From Microplitis mediator (taxonomy: Eukaryota; Arthropoda; Insecta; Hymenoptera; Braconidae), in contig NC_079977.1 of the NCBI RefSeq assembly GCF_029852145.1, positions 22,012,781-22,076,780 on the forward strand: a stretch of 64,000 nucleotides of DNA, given 5' to 3'. Shown here piece by piece: positions 42,756-53,440 of the stretch (position 1 is the stretch's first letter; each line of letters opens with the position of its first letter). Position numbers and translations under genes: made by a program. Under the pieces are notes generated by a model. The model was not told where the DNA came from and ran no database searches. It saw only the letters and a program-made list of their open reading frames with translations.

Positions 42756-43370
42756 TACCTGATAGATAAATACTCAATTGTTTTATAATATATATATATT
42801 TATATTTATAAAACGTTCCGTAATTTTGAAAAGGTCAGAAACTGGGACAGTCAACTTTTATCAGTTTTTTCAATTAAATAGGAGTGGAAATAATTTAAAT
42901 TGTAGTGAAGGAGTGAATGATAATAAGTGGTCATGTGCAGGTAGGACGTGTGGCACGACCGTTCTATAGTTTTGTATACATATATATAGATATAGATATA
43001 TATAGTAGCGTGGGTGTGAATTACGGTGGAAACGTTTATAGCCGAGGGAATTATAACGAGTGAAATCGAGCGAGACATTGGCCGTTGTATTGTTGGCTGT
43101 GTTATGTTTGTGCTGGTGCTGTTGCTTGTCCCTATTATTTTCCGGAGTGTTACAAACAACGTACATCAAATCGACAATAACAATTACTCATTATGCTTTA
43201 ATGGATTTTATTTATTATTATTATTTTTTATTGAATTTTAATGGGAAAGTAATGAACTTTGATTTTTACATAAATTTTAACTTTTCTGACTTAAATATAG
43301 ACGATATAAGAAAAGTTATCAGTATCTTTTTTGTAGCTTGTTAATTTGCTTTGCACTTTAGTGCAAAGAT
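42756..43370. other. Unique spacer between inverted array arms
   Basis: About 0.6 kb of unique sequence with GC-richer parts near 42930-42965 and 43010-43150. Several short overlapping open frames on both strands (for example plus 43026-43241) have no recognisable product. A TTTGCACTTTAGTGCAAAG palindrome lies at about 43350-43369, close to the right arm. Confidence 0.5.
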
Positions 43371-43379
43371 CAAATTTTA

Positions 43380-44070
43380 AATTGCGTATATCTTTTGAAA
43401 TATCAAAAATATGAAAAAAGTCAATCGGACCTTTTTTGTAGTCCTTCAAATTTCCTACAAAAAAGTCATTAGTGACTTTTCTCCCAGATCGATATTTAAA
43501 GATCTAGAAGCTTAAATAGATTAATAATGATCAAAAAATCAATTATAATGAAATTCAAAAGTTCGGAATTTTCAAAATTGAAATAATTAGGTAAATATCA
43601 AAAATTTTGAAAAAGTCAATCAGACTTTTTTTGTAGCCCTTTAAATTTCCTACAAAAATGTTCATGACAACTTTTCTCCCAGATCGATATTTAAAGCTCT
43701 AGAAGCATATATAGATTAATAATGATCAAAAATCCGTAATAATGAGTTTCAAAAATTTATAACTTTTAAAATCAAAATAACTCGTTAAATATAAAAAATT
43801 TTGAAAAATTTAATCAGACCTATTTTGTAGCCCTTTAAATTTCCTACGAAAAACCTTCGAACTTTTTTTCCATAAAACCCATACCACGGCCTCCAGAAGC
43901 TCTAGAACTTTTTGAAACTCCACAGTTGATCAAAAATCCAAAACCAAAAAATCACCAACCTCAAAAACGCATTTATCTTTGCAAATATCAAAAATTTGAT
44001 AAAATCCTACAGGGACTTTTTTGTAGCCCTTGGAATTCTCCACAAAAAACCTTTAGAGACTTTTTCTCTA
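43380..44070. repeat. Right arm of second inverted array pair: 195-bp units, 4 copies
   Basis: GTAG landmarks at 43438, 43633, 43827 and 44023 (195, 194, 196). CCCAGATCGATATTTAAAGA, TCTAGAAGC and AATAGATTAATAATGATCAA are the reverse complements of left-arm words. Confidence 0.93.
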
Positions 44071-44880
44071 GAACCCTTTCTCCAGCTCCCAGGGTCGAAA
44101 ATCTTAATAATTTCTTATCAGTTCGTAATTTCTTGGAGCGATAATTAAATAAAAAGGTTAAAATGTAAATAAAATAGAACGAGTTAATCTCGTACGGAAG
44201 CACAATAAACTGTCGAATAATAAACTAACGTTTGAGTTAGCATAATAATGCCCTGGCTCCTCGAATCCAAGCCCGAGGCATCTCGTCGTCAGCATCAAAA
44301 CCCACCGGAACGGATAGAGTGCTATAAATATTCTCAGGCTGTCTCTCTACTCCTTTTATCTTTGGCTCTTCCTCTACTTAAGTGCTCAGCTTATTCCTTC
44401 CTCTTATTCTCTACCATTTCTCTTTCACCCTCTTCCCTCTTCCCTCTTCTCTCCTTTAATTTAACCTCTCACTTGCACGGGTTAGTTTCGACCAGCTTCC
44501 AATCGCAGCTATTTCTCTACTCCCTCACCCGGTTCCTCATCATCTTCATCTTCATCTTCATCTTCATCTAGCTCTTCATCTCACTCATATGACTTGTTAT
44601 TTTATTCATCTCATATTCTTATTATTTATCTAGAGTTTCAGCGTATGTCATTTTCTTGGATAAAACTGTTGCCTATGGTACCGGGTTATTTCCGTGGCTT
44701 TTACCGCACCGGATATTTCCGCTCTATTTTTAGTCAGGGATTTTTAGACTCTGGGTTATAAGGGAAAGAGGGTAATGGTTAATAACTTTAATTATTAATA
44801 ATTGGAAAAATTTCGCGAAATCCATCCTGGTGATTTTGATACTTTTTTTACGAACTATTTAAGATAGAGACTTAAATTTT
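44071..44880. other. Unique sequence with a CATCTT microsatellite
   Basis: CATCTTCATCTTCATCTTCA at about 44536-44568 and a pyrimidine-rich part at 44340-44470. The open plus stretch 44248-44571 is Leu/Ser-rich because of it. Confidence 0.55.
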
Positions 44881-44884
44881 TTTT

Positions 44885-45400
44885 TGAAATTCTCCTCGTC
44901 AAAAACCCTCTTGAATGAGTACCAACAAGACTAGGTTTGCTTCAATTTTTTTCCGACCAAGTAAAATTTTAAAAACGATGGAAAATTCAATTTTCTAGGA
45001 ACCTATTGAAGTTATTATAAAAATTTTTTTTTTCCAATTTTCCTCTTTCGAAACCCTCTCGAAAGAGTACCAACAAGACTAGATTCGCTTCATTAATTTT
45101 TTGACCAAACAAAAAATCTACAAATTACGAAAAATTCATTTTTCTAGAAAATTATCAAAGTTATCGTAAAATTTTTTTTTTTGAAATTTTCCTCTTTCGA
45201 AATCCTCTCGAAAGAGTACCAACAAGACTAGATTCGCTTCATTAATTTTTTGACTAAACAAAAAATCTACAAATTACGAAAAATTCATTTTTCTAGAAAA
45301 CTATCAAAGTTATCGTAAAATTTTTTTTCATGAAATTTTCCTTTTTCGAAACCCTCTCGAAAGAGTACCAACAAGACGAATTTTCCTCCACAAAATTTTC
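44885..45400. repeat. 149-bp tandem array around GAGTACCAACAAGAC, 4 copies
   Basis: AGTACCAACAAGAC starts at 44918, 45066, 45215 and 45364 (148, 149, 149 bp). Each is preceded by TTTCGAAACCCTCTCGAAAG. Middle units are nearly identical, with CTAGATTCGCTTCATTAATT and TTATCGTAAAATTTTTTTTT. Confidence 0.93.
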
Positions 45401-45439
45401 CAAAATTTTCCACTTAAAAATCCTTGATTCCCTCTCCTA

Positions 45440-45570
45440 ACTTTGAATCAAAATTCCAACTCAACTATCAAAGATACAAAAAAAATCAATGACACAATTT
45501 TTTTAGTAAATTAAATTTTCTACAAAAAAGGTCCTTACAAATTTTCTTCTAAACCCACTTCTTCGGCCAT
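45440..45570. repeat. Solo palindrome-core unit
   Basis: AACTATCAAAGATACAAAAA near 45461, then TTTTTAGTAAATTAAATTTT with CTACAAAAAAGGTCC following. Confidence 0.7.
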
Positions 45571-46790
45571 TAAAATAAATTCGCCAATTTTTTTTTCCCC
45601 AAAAAAAAAATCGTCAATTTAAATTGAAAACTAGACTACTTGACATATCTAGTACGTCGTTCAGTACACGAATAAGTTTCTAAAGAGATCCGAGAATTCT
45701 CAAATACTTTTTTCTCTAGTATGACAGTAAGGAACGGAATGATTTTTAAAAATCGTTTATTTTCAACTCGAAATTTAAGTTGGAATTAAAAGTTTTACAT
45801 AAATCTGGAACGTTATCATCCAAGTCATCATCACTGTCACGTCACGGAAATCGAAATCGATAGCTTTGTATGAATTTATAAAAGACACCCCCCCCCCTTC
45901 GTTCTCATCCCCTTCCCCTTCTCTTATAAAACTCTTTACTGTGCTGTCGATTCCGAAATCTACAAGGGAATGAATTCTGTCCGTAACAACTTTGATCGTC
46001 TTCAGTTGAATTGAGGGTCGGAGACATGCAAGCTGAGGGTCGTCCCCTTTTTTCACTCATTCGTTAGATTACGTCAGTGTAAATGCGTTAAGTCATTAAT
46101 CATTTCGTCAAAGCACCTACGATTTTTTTTTTACATATATTATTATTCAATATATGACACGAGGGTTCGATAATTACGTATGTTATAGAAACTATTTAAA
46201 AATCGATTTAATTGAATTTTTGAATTTTCTGAAAATTTTTGAAAAAGTACTGATAGAAATCTGGGCATGTGGGTACTCATTTAAGAGGGCTTCGAACGAA
46301 GAATGAAGTGTACAAAATATAAAAGTCGAAACTCGAATTGTTTTCGTAAAATATCGAGAGTTCGTAAGAATGGAAATTTGATAATTTTGTTAAAAGTGAC
46401 CGCGACTTTGAATTTCTTAAATAAAATGAGTTTGGGTTTATATTTTTAGACATGTATTATAAAGAAAGTCCATTTTACCCCGTAGTATATTCGACTCAAC
46501 AGCTTGAGATTAATACAATAACGTTCTTTGTATGAGTAACGACACGTGTTGACCGTGATTCTCAATTGAAAACACGTGGTCTGATTAGCGCTAACAAAAA
46601 ACGTAAGAAATATCATTAGTATTTTTCAACGGTCAATTATGTATGAGATGAAATTCATTTCAATGGACGGTAGTCTGTTATTATTATAACTCGACGGCTA
46701 TCGCAATTGTCCAAAGGACTTTTATTCATCATCGAGTGCCACTTGATGCTCTTTTTTCATTCAATTTTTGCAGCTTACTGGCAAAGGAAC
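45571..46790. other. Unique intergenic stretch
   Basis: It contains CATGTGGGTACTCATTTAAG near 46266, a lone relative of the 53-kb foldback arms. A run of nine C lies near 45890. No gene recognised; the open minus stretch 45775-46056 lacks features. Confidence 0.5.
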
Positions 46791-48060
46791 AAGAGATTTT
46801 ATTAAACCGATTTTTTTTATAAATTTTACTCGGATAACAGAAATAGATTTTCGTATCAATGTCGTATAATTTTATATTGATTGTTTGCTCGGTTTCGACC
46901 TTTCCCTTCACCGACTTGGGAGTCTACTGAATGGATTTTTTTTCTAGGACCCGAATAAAGATTTTCCGTCTCTCAGAACATTAAAATAATTTTTATTTTA
47001 AAAGTTCATATAATTATACATCAACTGTTTACTTGATTTTACCTTTTCCGCGGACTTGAGAGTCTGCCAATGAATGAAATTCTTTTCTAAGACCCAAATA
47101 TATATTTTCCATCCATCAAAACATTAAAATTATTTTTATTTCAAAAATTCATATAATTATACATGAACTCTTTACTTGATTTTGTCTTCTCCAGTAACTA
47201 GGGCTAAAGTTGTACTTGAAATACTACTCAAAATATATGCACTCATATTATCATTCCATGAAAAAAATCTATAATGTCTTCTACAAAAAAATTTCGTATA
47301 ATTTTATATAGACCACGTACTCGGTTTCGACCTTTCCCTTCACCGACTTGGGAGTCTACTGAATGGATTTTTTTTCTAGGACCCGAATAAAGATTTTCCG
47401 TCTCTCAAAATATTAAAATAATTTTTATTTCAAAAGCTCATATAATTATACATCAATTGTTTACTTGATTTTGCATTTTCCAACGACTTGATTGCCGACC
47501 AATTCATGAAATTCTTTTCTAAGACCCAAATATATATTTTCCATCCATCAAAACATTAAAATTATTTTTATTTCGAAAATTCATATAATTATACATGAAC
47601 TCTTTGCTTGATTTGGTCTTCTCCAGCGACTTGGGACTAAAGTTGTACTTGAAATACTACTCAAAATATATGCACTCATATTTTTAGTCCATAAAAAAAT
47701 GTATAATGTCTTCTACAAAAAAATTTCATATAATTTTATATAGACCACGTACTCGATTTCAACCTTTCCAGTGGCCTAAAACGAAAATCATGAATGCAAT
47801 TTCTCTTTCTACCCCTAAATATATGTAAGTAATCACAAAAAACCAAAAAATTATTTTTATTTCCAAAAATTCATATAATTTTATATAGACCATTTGCACG
47901 ATTTCGACTTTTCCAATGGACTAAAATTAAAATAACCACTAAAATTCCTTTCTCTACCACTAAAAATATGTAAGTTATAAAAAAAAACTGAAAAATGATT
48001 TATATTTTAGAAATGTCATATAATTTTATATTAATCGTCACCGCTGATTCCTTCATATAT
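46790..48060. repeat. 144-bp tandem array with a three-monomer (432-bp) higher-order repeat
   Basis: TATAATT landmarks fall at 46865, 47009, 47152, 47297, 47441, 47584, 47729, 47874 and 48019, spacings 143-145. Monomers are of distinct types. CGGTTTCGACCTTTCCCTTC at 46890 returns almost unchanged at 47322, 432 bp later. Likewise ACTTGATTTTACCTTTTCCG (47033) matches the 47460s copy, and the GTTGTACTTGAAATACTACT type (47210) recurs near 47641. The last two monomers are more diverged. Confidence 0.92.
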
Positions 48061-48780
48061 CTCAATAGAATAATACAGAACTGAAACTTTTGGGCAATGA
48101 AATTATTCTATGGAAAAAGCAATTTCTTGAATATAAATATATATCTATATATTTCTTGTAATGTCTGTAGTATATATGAAAAGTCGAAGTAAAGGTAAAA
48201 TCATTCCTATAGAAAACGTTAATAATAATAATGATAATAATAATAATTTCCCTTCTCTTTTCAAACGCTGTCTGATGTAGTAGATATATATATGTATATA
48301 TAGTTATATATATATAAATATATAGGTAGTATAGAAGGCAACGGGAACAGAAGCGGGAGCAGTAGAACTACACGGTCTTTTCATTCGAGACATGAATGGC
48401 TTGAACGAGTTGAGCCACATCCTACTTCGTTTTACGTCTTTTCCACTATTATCCATCTCACGTTATTATTTTTTATTTTTTCTATTTTCTTTTCACATTT
48501 TTGTTATTTCCTTTTATCTCATGTTCAATTCTATTTTACCATTCGATCCAATTTTATAACCTATTCTACGGAGTAATGCCTTCATTTCGCCCTTGAGTTT
48601 AACAAATAATTGAATATCTAAAGTTGATGTGATTGTAAATTACTGTCACCTAAACAATTACATTTAGTAGGGTCACAATGACTCATTTTAATTTTTTTCT
48701 ATGAAATTACTACTTATTGAGTGTAAAAATAATAATATCGAAAATTTATAATTATATTTATTTTCTTTTTATAATTAGGC
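48061..48780. other. Unique stretch with AAT and AT microsatellites
   Basis: AATAATAATGATAATAATAA near 48220 and TATATATGTATATATAGTTA near 48283. A GC-richer part runs at 48330-48430. No gene. Confidence 0.5.
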
Positions 48781-49560
48781 TCTAAATTAATGAAATTTTG
48801 CTGTATATAATTATATAAGAATTCTATGTGATCCTACACAAGAATATACACTCTTATATAATTATATATAGTCACAGATCATTTATCTGATCATATAAAA
48901 TTTTCATATAATTATATACAGACAAATATTCTCATATATGTTCTCATATGGCGGCCAGATAATTGTATATAATTTTATTTCTTATATATTATCATATATG
49001 GTTTTTATATAATTATATGCAGCCATGTATTTCAAATGTGATCATATATGATCCTCATATGCTTATACACAGGCAACCATACTTATATACGAACTTATAT
49101 GGCTGTCAGATAATTATTTATAGTGAAATATAATTATATATAATCATCTATAGTGATTAAATAATTATAGTACTCATATATACTTATATCTGATCACATA
49201 TGGTCCTTATATAATTTTATACGATTTAATTTGCTTGCATACGATCGTATACGGACCTTGTAAGATTATATGCAGTAAAATATAATTATATATGAGCATA
49301 CATGACTATCAGATAACTATTTACTGTAAACATAATTATATATGATCATCTATAGTGACTAGATGATTATAGTAATTATATATACGTATATCTGATCACA
49401 TATAATTATATATGATCAGAATCACATATAGTGATTATATATAATTTTATACATCAAATTCTGCCAATTTTTGAATAGATTGAGAAAAATGTCATATAGT
49501 TTTCCAGGAATAAAAATAGTCATATATTTTTTTGTCAATATATAATTATATTTATATTTT
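48781..49560. repeat. Palindrome-rich ATAATTATAT region with about 200-bp repeat
   Basis: TATATAATTATATA, TGATCATATA and CATATATGATC palindromes recur every few tens of bases. A longer unit, ATCATCTATAGTGATTAAAT then TTATAGTACTCATATATAC at about 49143, returns near 49345, about 202 bp on. Confidence 0.7.
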
Positions 49561-50325
49561 TTTGTCTCGAGAATTTGTTGGTATAAAAATGAAATTTTTT
49601 TTCCTGACGCGAAGAAAAAAATTTGAAATTATAAAATAAAAAAAGCAATTAATATTGTAATAAGACAAAGAGGACGTTGATGACTGGTAGAGAATATAAA
49701 AAAATATTCCGGTCACGATAAGCGACAGCAAAAGACACTGGAATGAGGAATATCTTTGTGGAGTTGAATTGAGTCTCTTAGAGCTAGCTCTGGCTGATGA
49801 TGATGGACCAGTCGGTGGCAGTGAGCGTCGAGGGGGTGGTCGATGTGGATGAAACAGGCAAGGGGGTGGGTTAGTGAGGGACGAGTATCCATATCATAAA
49901 AATAATCAACTCCATCATCCAATGAGCCGCCCTAAGGCTACTTTGATCTCATCGCGCATTTGTTTTTCCCGTCACAAGAACCAACTTTGTTCCGTCTTCG
50001 TCACGAGCTTTTTCCGGCGCCCCTACATTATCGTGGATAGAAGTAACCGTAAGGAACCTAAGAAAAAGGTAATAGAGCTGAAGAGAGATGGAGATAAAAA
50101 AAATATATATAAGTAAGTAAAGAAAAGTAAGCCGGACGAGCTTCTTATCGACGGGCGTGCAACTTTCAGTGCTTTTGCGAATAAAAAGTTAATGAGAAAG
50201 GGGATGTTATTTAGTTTTGTTGGCGGTTCGAGACCTTGTGCTTTACTTAACAGTCATCTGTTAATGCCCTGTATAAATAATGCCCGTAATTTACTTTTAA
50301 TCCTCAAAATTTGCCAAAAAAAAAA
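49561..50325. other. Unique island
   Basis: A GC-richer part at 49720-50170 is open on both strands (minus 49713-49922; plus 49874-50116), but with no recognisable domain. The plus stretch reads DEYPYHKNNQLHHPMSRPKA in part. I do not call a gene. Confidence 0.4.
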
Positions 50326-50330
50326 ATTTT

Positions 50331-51062
50331 ATTGGGCGCCAGGTAGGTGGGCACAAATTTCGACCTCTGATATTTCTGTCATATCTCCGCGAAAAATGCT
50401 CGTACCGTAAATAAAAAAAATTCAATCTCCAGCTTAGAGTGTCCACTTTCCTGCCCTGACACCAGCGAATGCTCAAAAAATTTTTTTTACCCCAATTTTC
50501 GGGCCAGAGACCAAAAAATCGAATTGGTCGATTTTCTAATGATTTGATTTTTGTCATAAAAAGGTCGAAATAAATTTTTTACGTCATATCGATGAAATGT
50601 GCGTTGAAGTAGAGACGCTAAGCTTTAAAATGAAATTTTTTTATTCTCAGTACGATAAGTCTGAGCTGAGTTACAAGACTTCAAAGTTTGATTGGGCGCC
50701 ATGTGGATGGGCTCCAATTTCGATCTCTAATATTTCTGCCATATCTCCGCGAAAAATGCTCGTACCGTAAATAAAAAAAATTCATTTTCCAGCTTCGAGT
50801 GTCCACTTTTCTGCCCTGACACCAGCGAATCCTCAAAAAATTTTTTTTACCCCAATTTTCGGGCCAGAAACTAAAAAACCGAATTGGTCGATTTTCTAAT
50901 GATTTGATTTTCGTCATAAAAATATCGAAATAAATTTTTTACGTCATATCGATGGAATGTGCGTTGAAGTAGAGACGCTAAGCTTTGAAATGACATTTTT
51001 TTATTCTCAGTACGATAACTCTGAGCTGAGTTACGAGAGTTCAAAGTTTGGTTGGGCGCCAA
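50331..51062. repeat. 360-bp direct tandem repeat, 2 full copies
   Basis: TTGGGCGCCA starts at 50332, 50692 and 51052, spacing exactly 360 both times. Copies share CATATCTCCGCGAAAAATGC, CAATTTTCGGGCCAGA and GATGAAATGTGCGTTGAAGT or close variants. The two related minus-strand open frames here are copies of the repeat. Confidence 0.93.
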
Positions 51063-51775
51063 AGGCAGAGGGTAGGGGAGATGTTACATTGGGAAGTTAA
51101 TAAAAGCATGATGTTTATTGTATTGAGGTTGATAAAATTTTAGATGAGGCGGTAATCAATAGACGTTCGACGGTTGCTACGGGCAATGCACAGCGAATGC
51201 ACTTGGTAATTATAATTACTGAGTAAATAGAGTAACAGAGAGTTGTAGTTGGGTTGGGTAGGGTTGGGTTGAGTTGGGTATGGATGGGAATGTGCTCTCT
51301 ATGTTGGGCTCGGAGGTTTTGAGGTATCGGGGTTGGGTGTAGGATACAGTGGATGGCTGGTGCTTGTGTCGATATCGAGGACGAATCCTGGGAAGAAGAC
51401 AGGTGAGGAGGCAAAGGGAGTCAGTCCATTATATGCGCGGTATTCCCTCATTGGTAGATACCGCGCAGTCGATATCCTACATTCAATGGGTTATTTCATT
51501 CTCTCGCTTCGATCTACCGACAAGATACTCATCCATATTTCTATTGGCTCTTTTGTTATCTTGTTCCAAGTTTTTTTTTTTTTTTTTTTACGGAAATACT
51601 AGAACCGCATTCTCATGCTGAGGAAAATATTCAAGAGTTCGGGTCATTGTATAGCTCGCGATAAAAAAAAATTATTAAAATATTTTTGTTGATTACGATT
51701 TATGAGAACTGATTTTATTTCCTAACCTCGAATTTCATTTTTGTATTTTTTTTGGAAATGCAATTTTTTTTTTAA
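51063..51775. other. Unique sequence with a GGGTT-rich patch
   Basis: GTTGGGTTGGGTAGGGTTGG near 51248 is followed by unique sequence, two overlapping plus-strand open stretches (51333-51621) with no recognisable product, and a 19-base T run near 51570. Confidence 0.5.
51251..51268 (+). other. G-quadruplex-capable motif
   Basis: GGGTTGGGTAGGGTTGGG has four GGG runs with two-base loops, the tightest G4 pattern in the window. It resembles telomere-type repeats but is too short to be one. Confidence 0.7.
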
Positions 51776-52380
51776 ATATTGGGGGTGGGGTACAAAAGTT
51801 CACTTTTGCAGATTCTAAAAAAAATTTTTGTTTATTTTTTTGTCAGATCGTTGAGGCATCAGAAGATTTTGAAAATTCGAAGTGGGAAAATTTTGAAAAA
51901 TTCATTCTTGTTGTTATTTTGAAAATTAAATTTTTTTTTAGAAATATTGGGGGTGGGGTTCAAAAGTTCACTTCTGCAGATTCTAAAAAAAATTTTTATT
52001 TATTTTTTTGTCAGTTCGTTGAGGCATCAGAAGATTTTGAAAATTCGGAGTGGGAAAATTTTGAAAACATCATTTTTTTTGTTATTTTGAAAACTAAATT
52101 TTTTTTTAGAAATATTGGGGGTGGGGTACAAAAGTTCACTTCTGCAGATTCTAAAAAAAATTTGATTTATTTTTTTGTCAGTTCGTTGAAGCATCAGACG
52201 ATTTTGAAAATTCGAAGTGGGAAAATTTTGAAAAATTAATTCTTGTTGTTATTTTGAAAATTAATTTTTTTTTTAGAAATATTGGGGGTGGGGTTCAAAA
52301 GTTCACTCCAGCAGATTCCAAAAATAATTTAGTTTTATTTTTTTATTAATTAGACACGACACCAGAGGGCGCTGAAAATT
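51740..52380. repeat. 168-bp tandem array, 4 copies
   Basis: GGGGGTGGGGTACAAAAGTT starts at 51781, 51949, 52117 and 52284 (168, 168, 167). Units share CACTTCTGCAGATTCTAAAA and GAGGCATCAGAAGATTTTGA. No palindrome core. Plus-strand frame 51919-52239 is the repeat read through. Confidence 0.94.
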
Positions 52381-53440
52381 CGAGGTGGCGGTTTCTAATT
52401 TGACTGATCAAATTTTCCATTAAAATTCATCGAAATAAGAAATTTTCGATTAAAATATCAAAAGTTCACATCTGAAGTTGATAAAAAAAATTTTCTAAAA
52501 ATAATTTATTAATTTTCCGAAATTCTGCAGACCATCAAAAATTCCAGGTGACGAACTTCAGTTCAAATTCTTAAAAAAGAACTTTTCGACTCTAATTCGC
52601 CAAATTTCGGGCAATAAAAAATTCCCTAATAAACTAATTGTGATACTTAATGAAGACTTGGTCGCAGTATTAAATATTAACCATAGATCAATCGGTTCCA
52701 ACTCTCGGTCGCGTGTCTCTCCCCCTTTCCCCTTCCCTGGCTCCGCGTACTCAAATCCCGTATTAGCAGGGCCGGGGGTTAACGCTGGCTCACTTAACCC
52801 CTTGAGCTTGTGGTCGTACATAAAGTTGTTATGTTTGTCCTTTGAGTAGTTTAACATAGAGGGCGCTCATAGGGTATATATATAAATATATATCGCTTGA
52901 GGATCTAGATTCCAGGGTTGGGGGCTAGGGGCCAACGCCCGACTACATCCTCTGGGACTCGATCTATCCGCTAATGGCTTCAGGATACTTGCTAGACAAC
53001 TTTGTCATCATATCACATATATATCTACATATATATCTATATATATATTTATTAATAATAATAAATATATACAAGGTCCCATCGGATTTACCGTCAATCA
53101 TATTCATCATTGATAACCATCTTTATGATTTTTTTTTATTACAATTTATTGATCATTTAAAACAAGATGCTCCGTTTTAATTTCCTGACTTTCTCTTCAT
53201 ATATATATATAAAGAAGGTAATCCTATAAAACGTTAGTTGATTAACCCGTTAAGTCGATCCCATCAGGAAGTAGACGAAGAGAGAAATTGTCTAATCAAG
53301 TGATTTTATTCTTATGCATATATTTTTTTTTATTTGTTGCAAGAAATTAAACGGGTGGAAAATTTCAAGATTTTATGTTAGTATGCATATATTTCATATA
53401 TTATGTATATTATATATATTTGAATGCATAGTAAAATAAA
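52381..53440. other. Unique sequence
   Basis: GC-richer part at 52690-52830 (CGGTCGCGTGTCTCTCCCCC; AGCAGGGCCGGGGGTTAACG). TATATA tracts at 53020-53050 and 53200. No gene recognised. Confidence 0.45.

Noticed and set aside
44248..44571. 107-aa plus-strand frame resembling a secreted or membrane protein
   Set aside because: The hydrophobic run comes from a pyrimidine tract and CATCTT microsatellite.
51240..51300. Telomeric repeat array
   Set aside because: Only four regular GGG units; too short and irregular.
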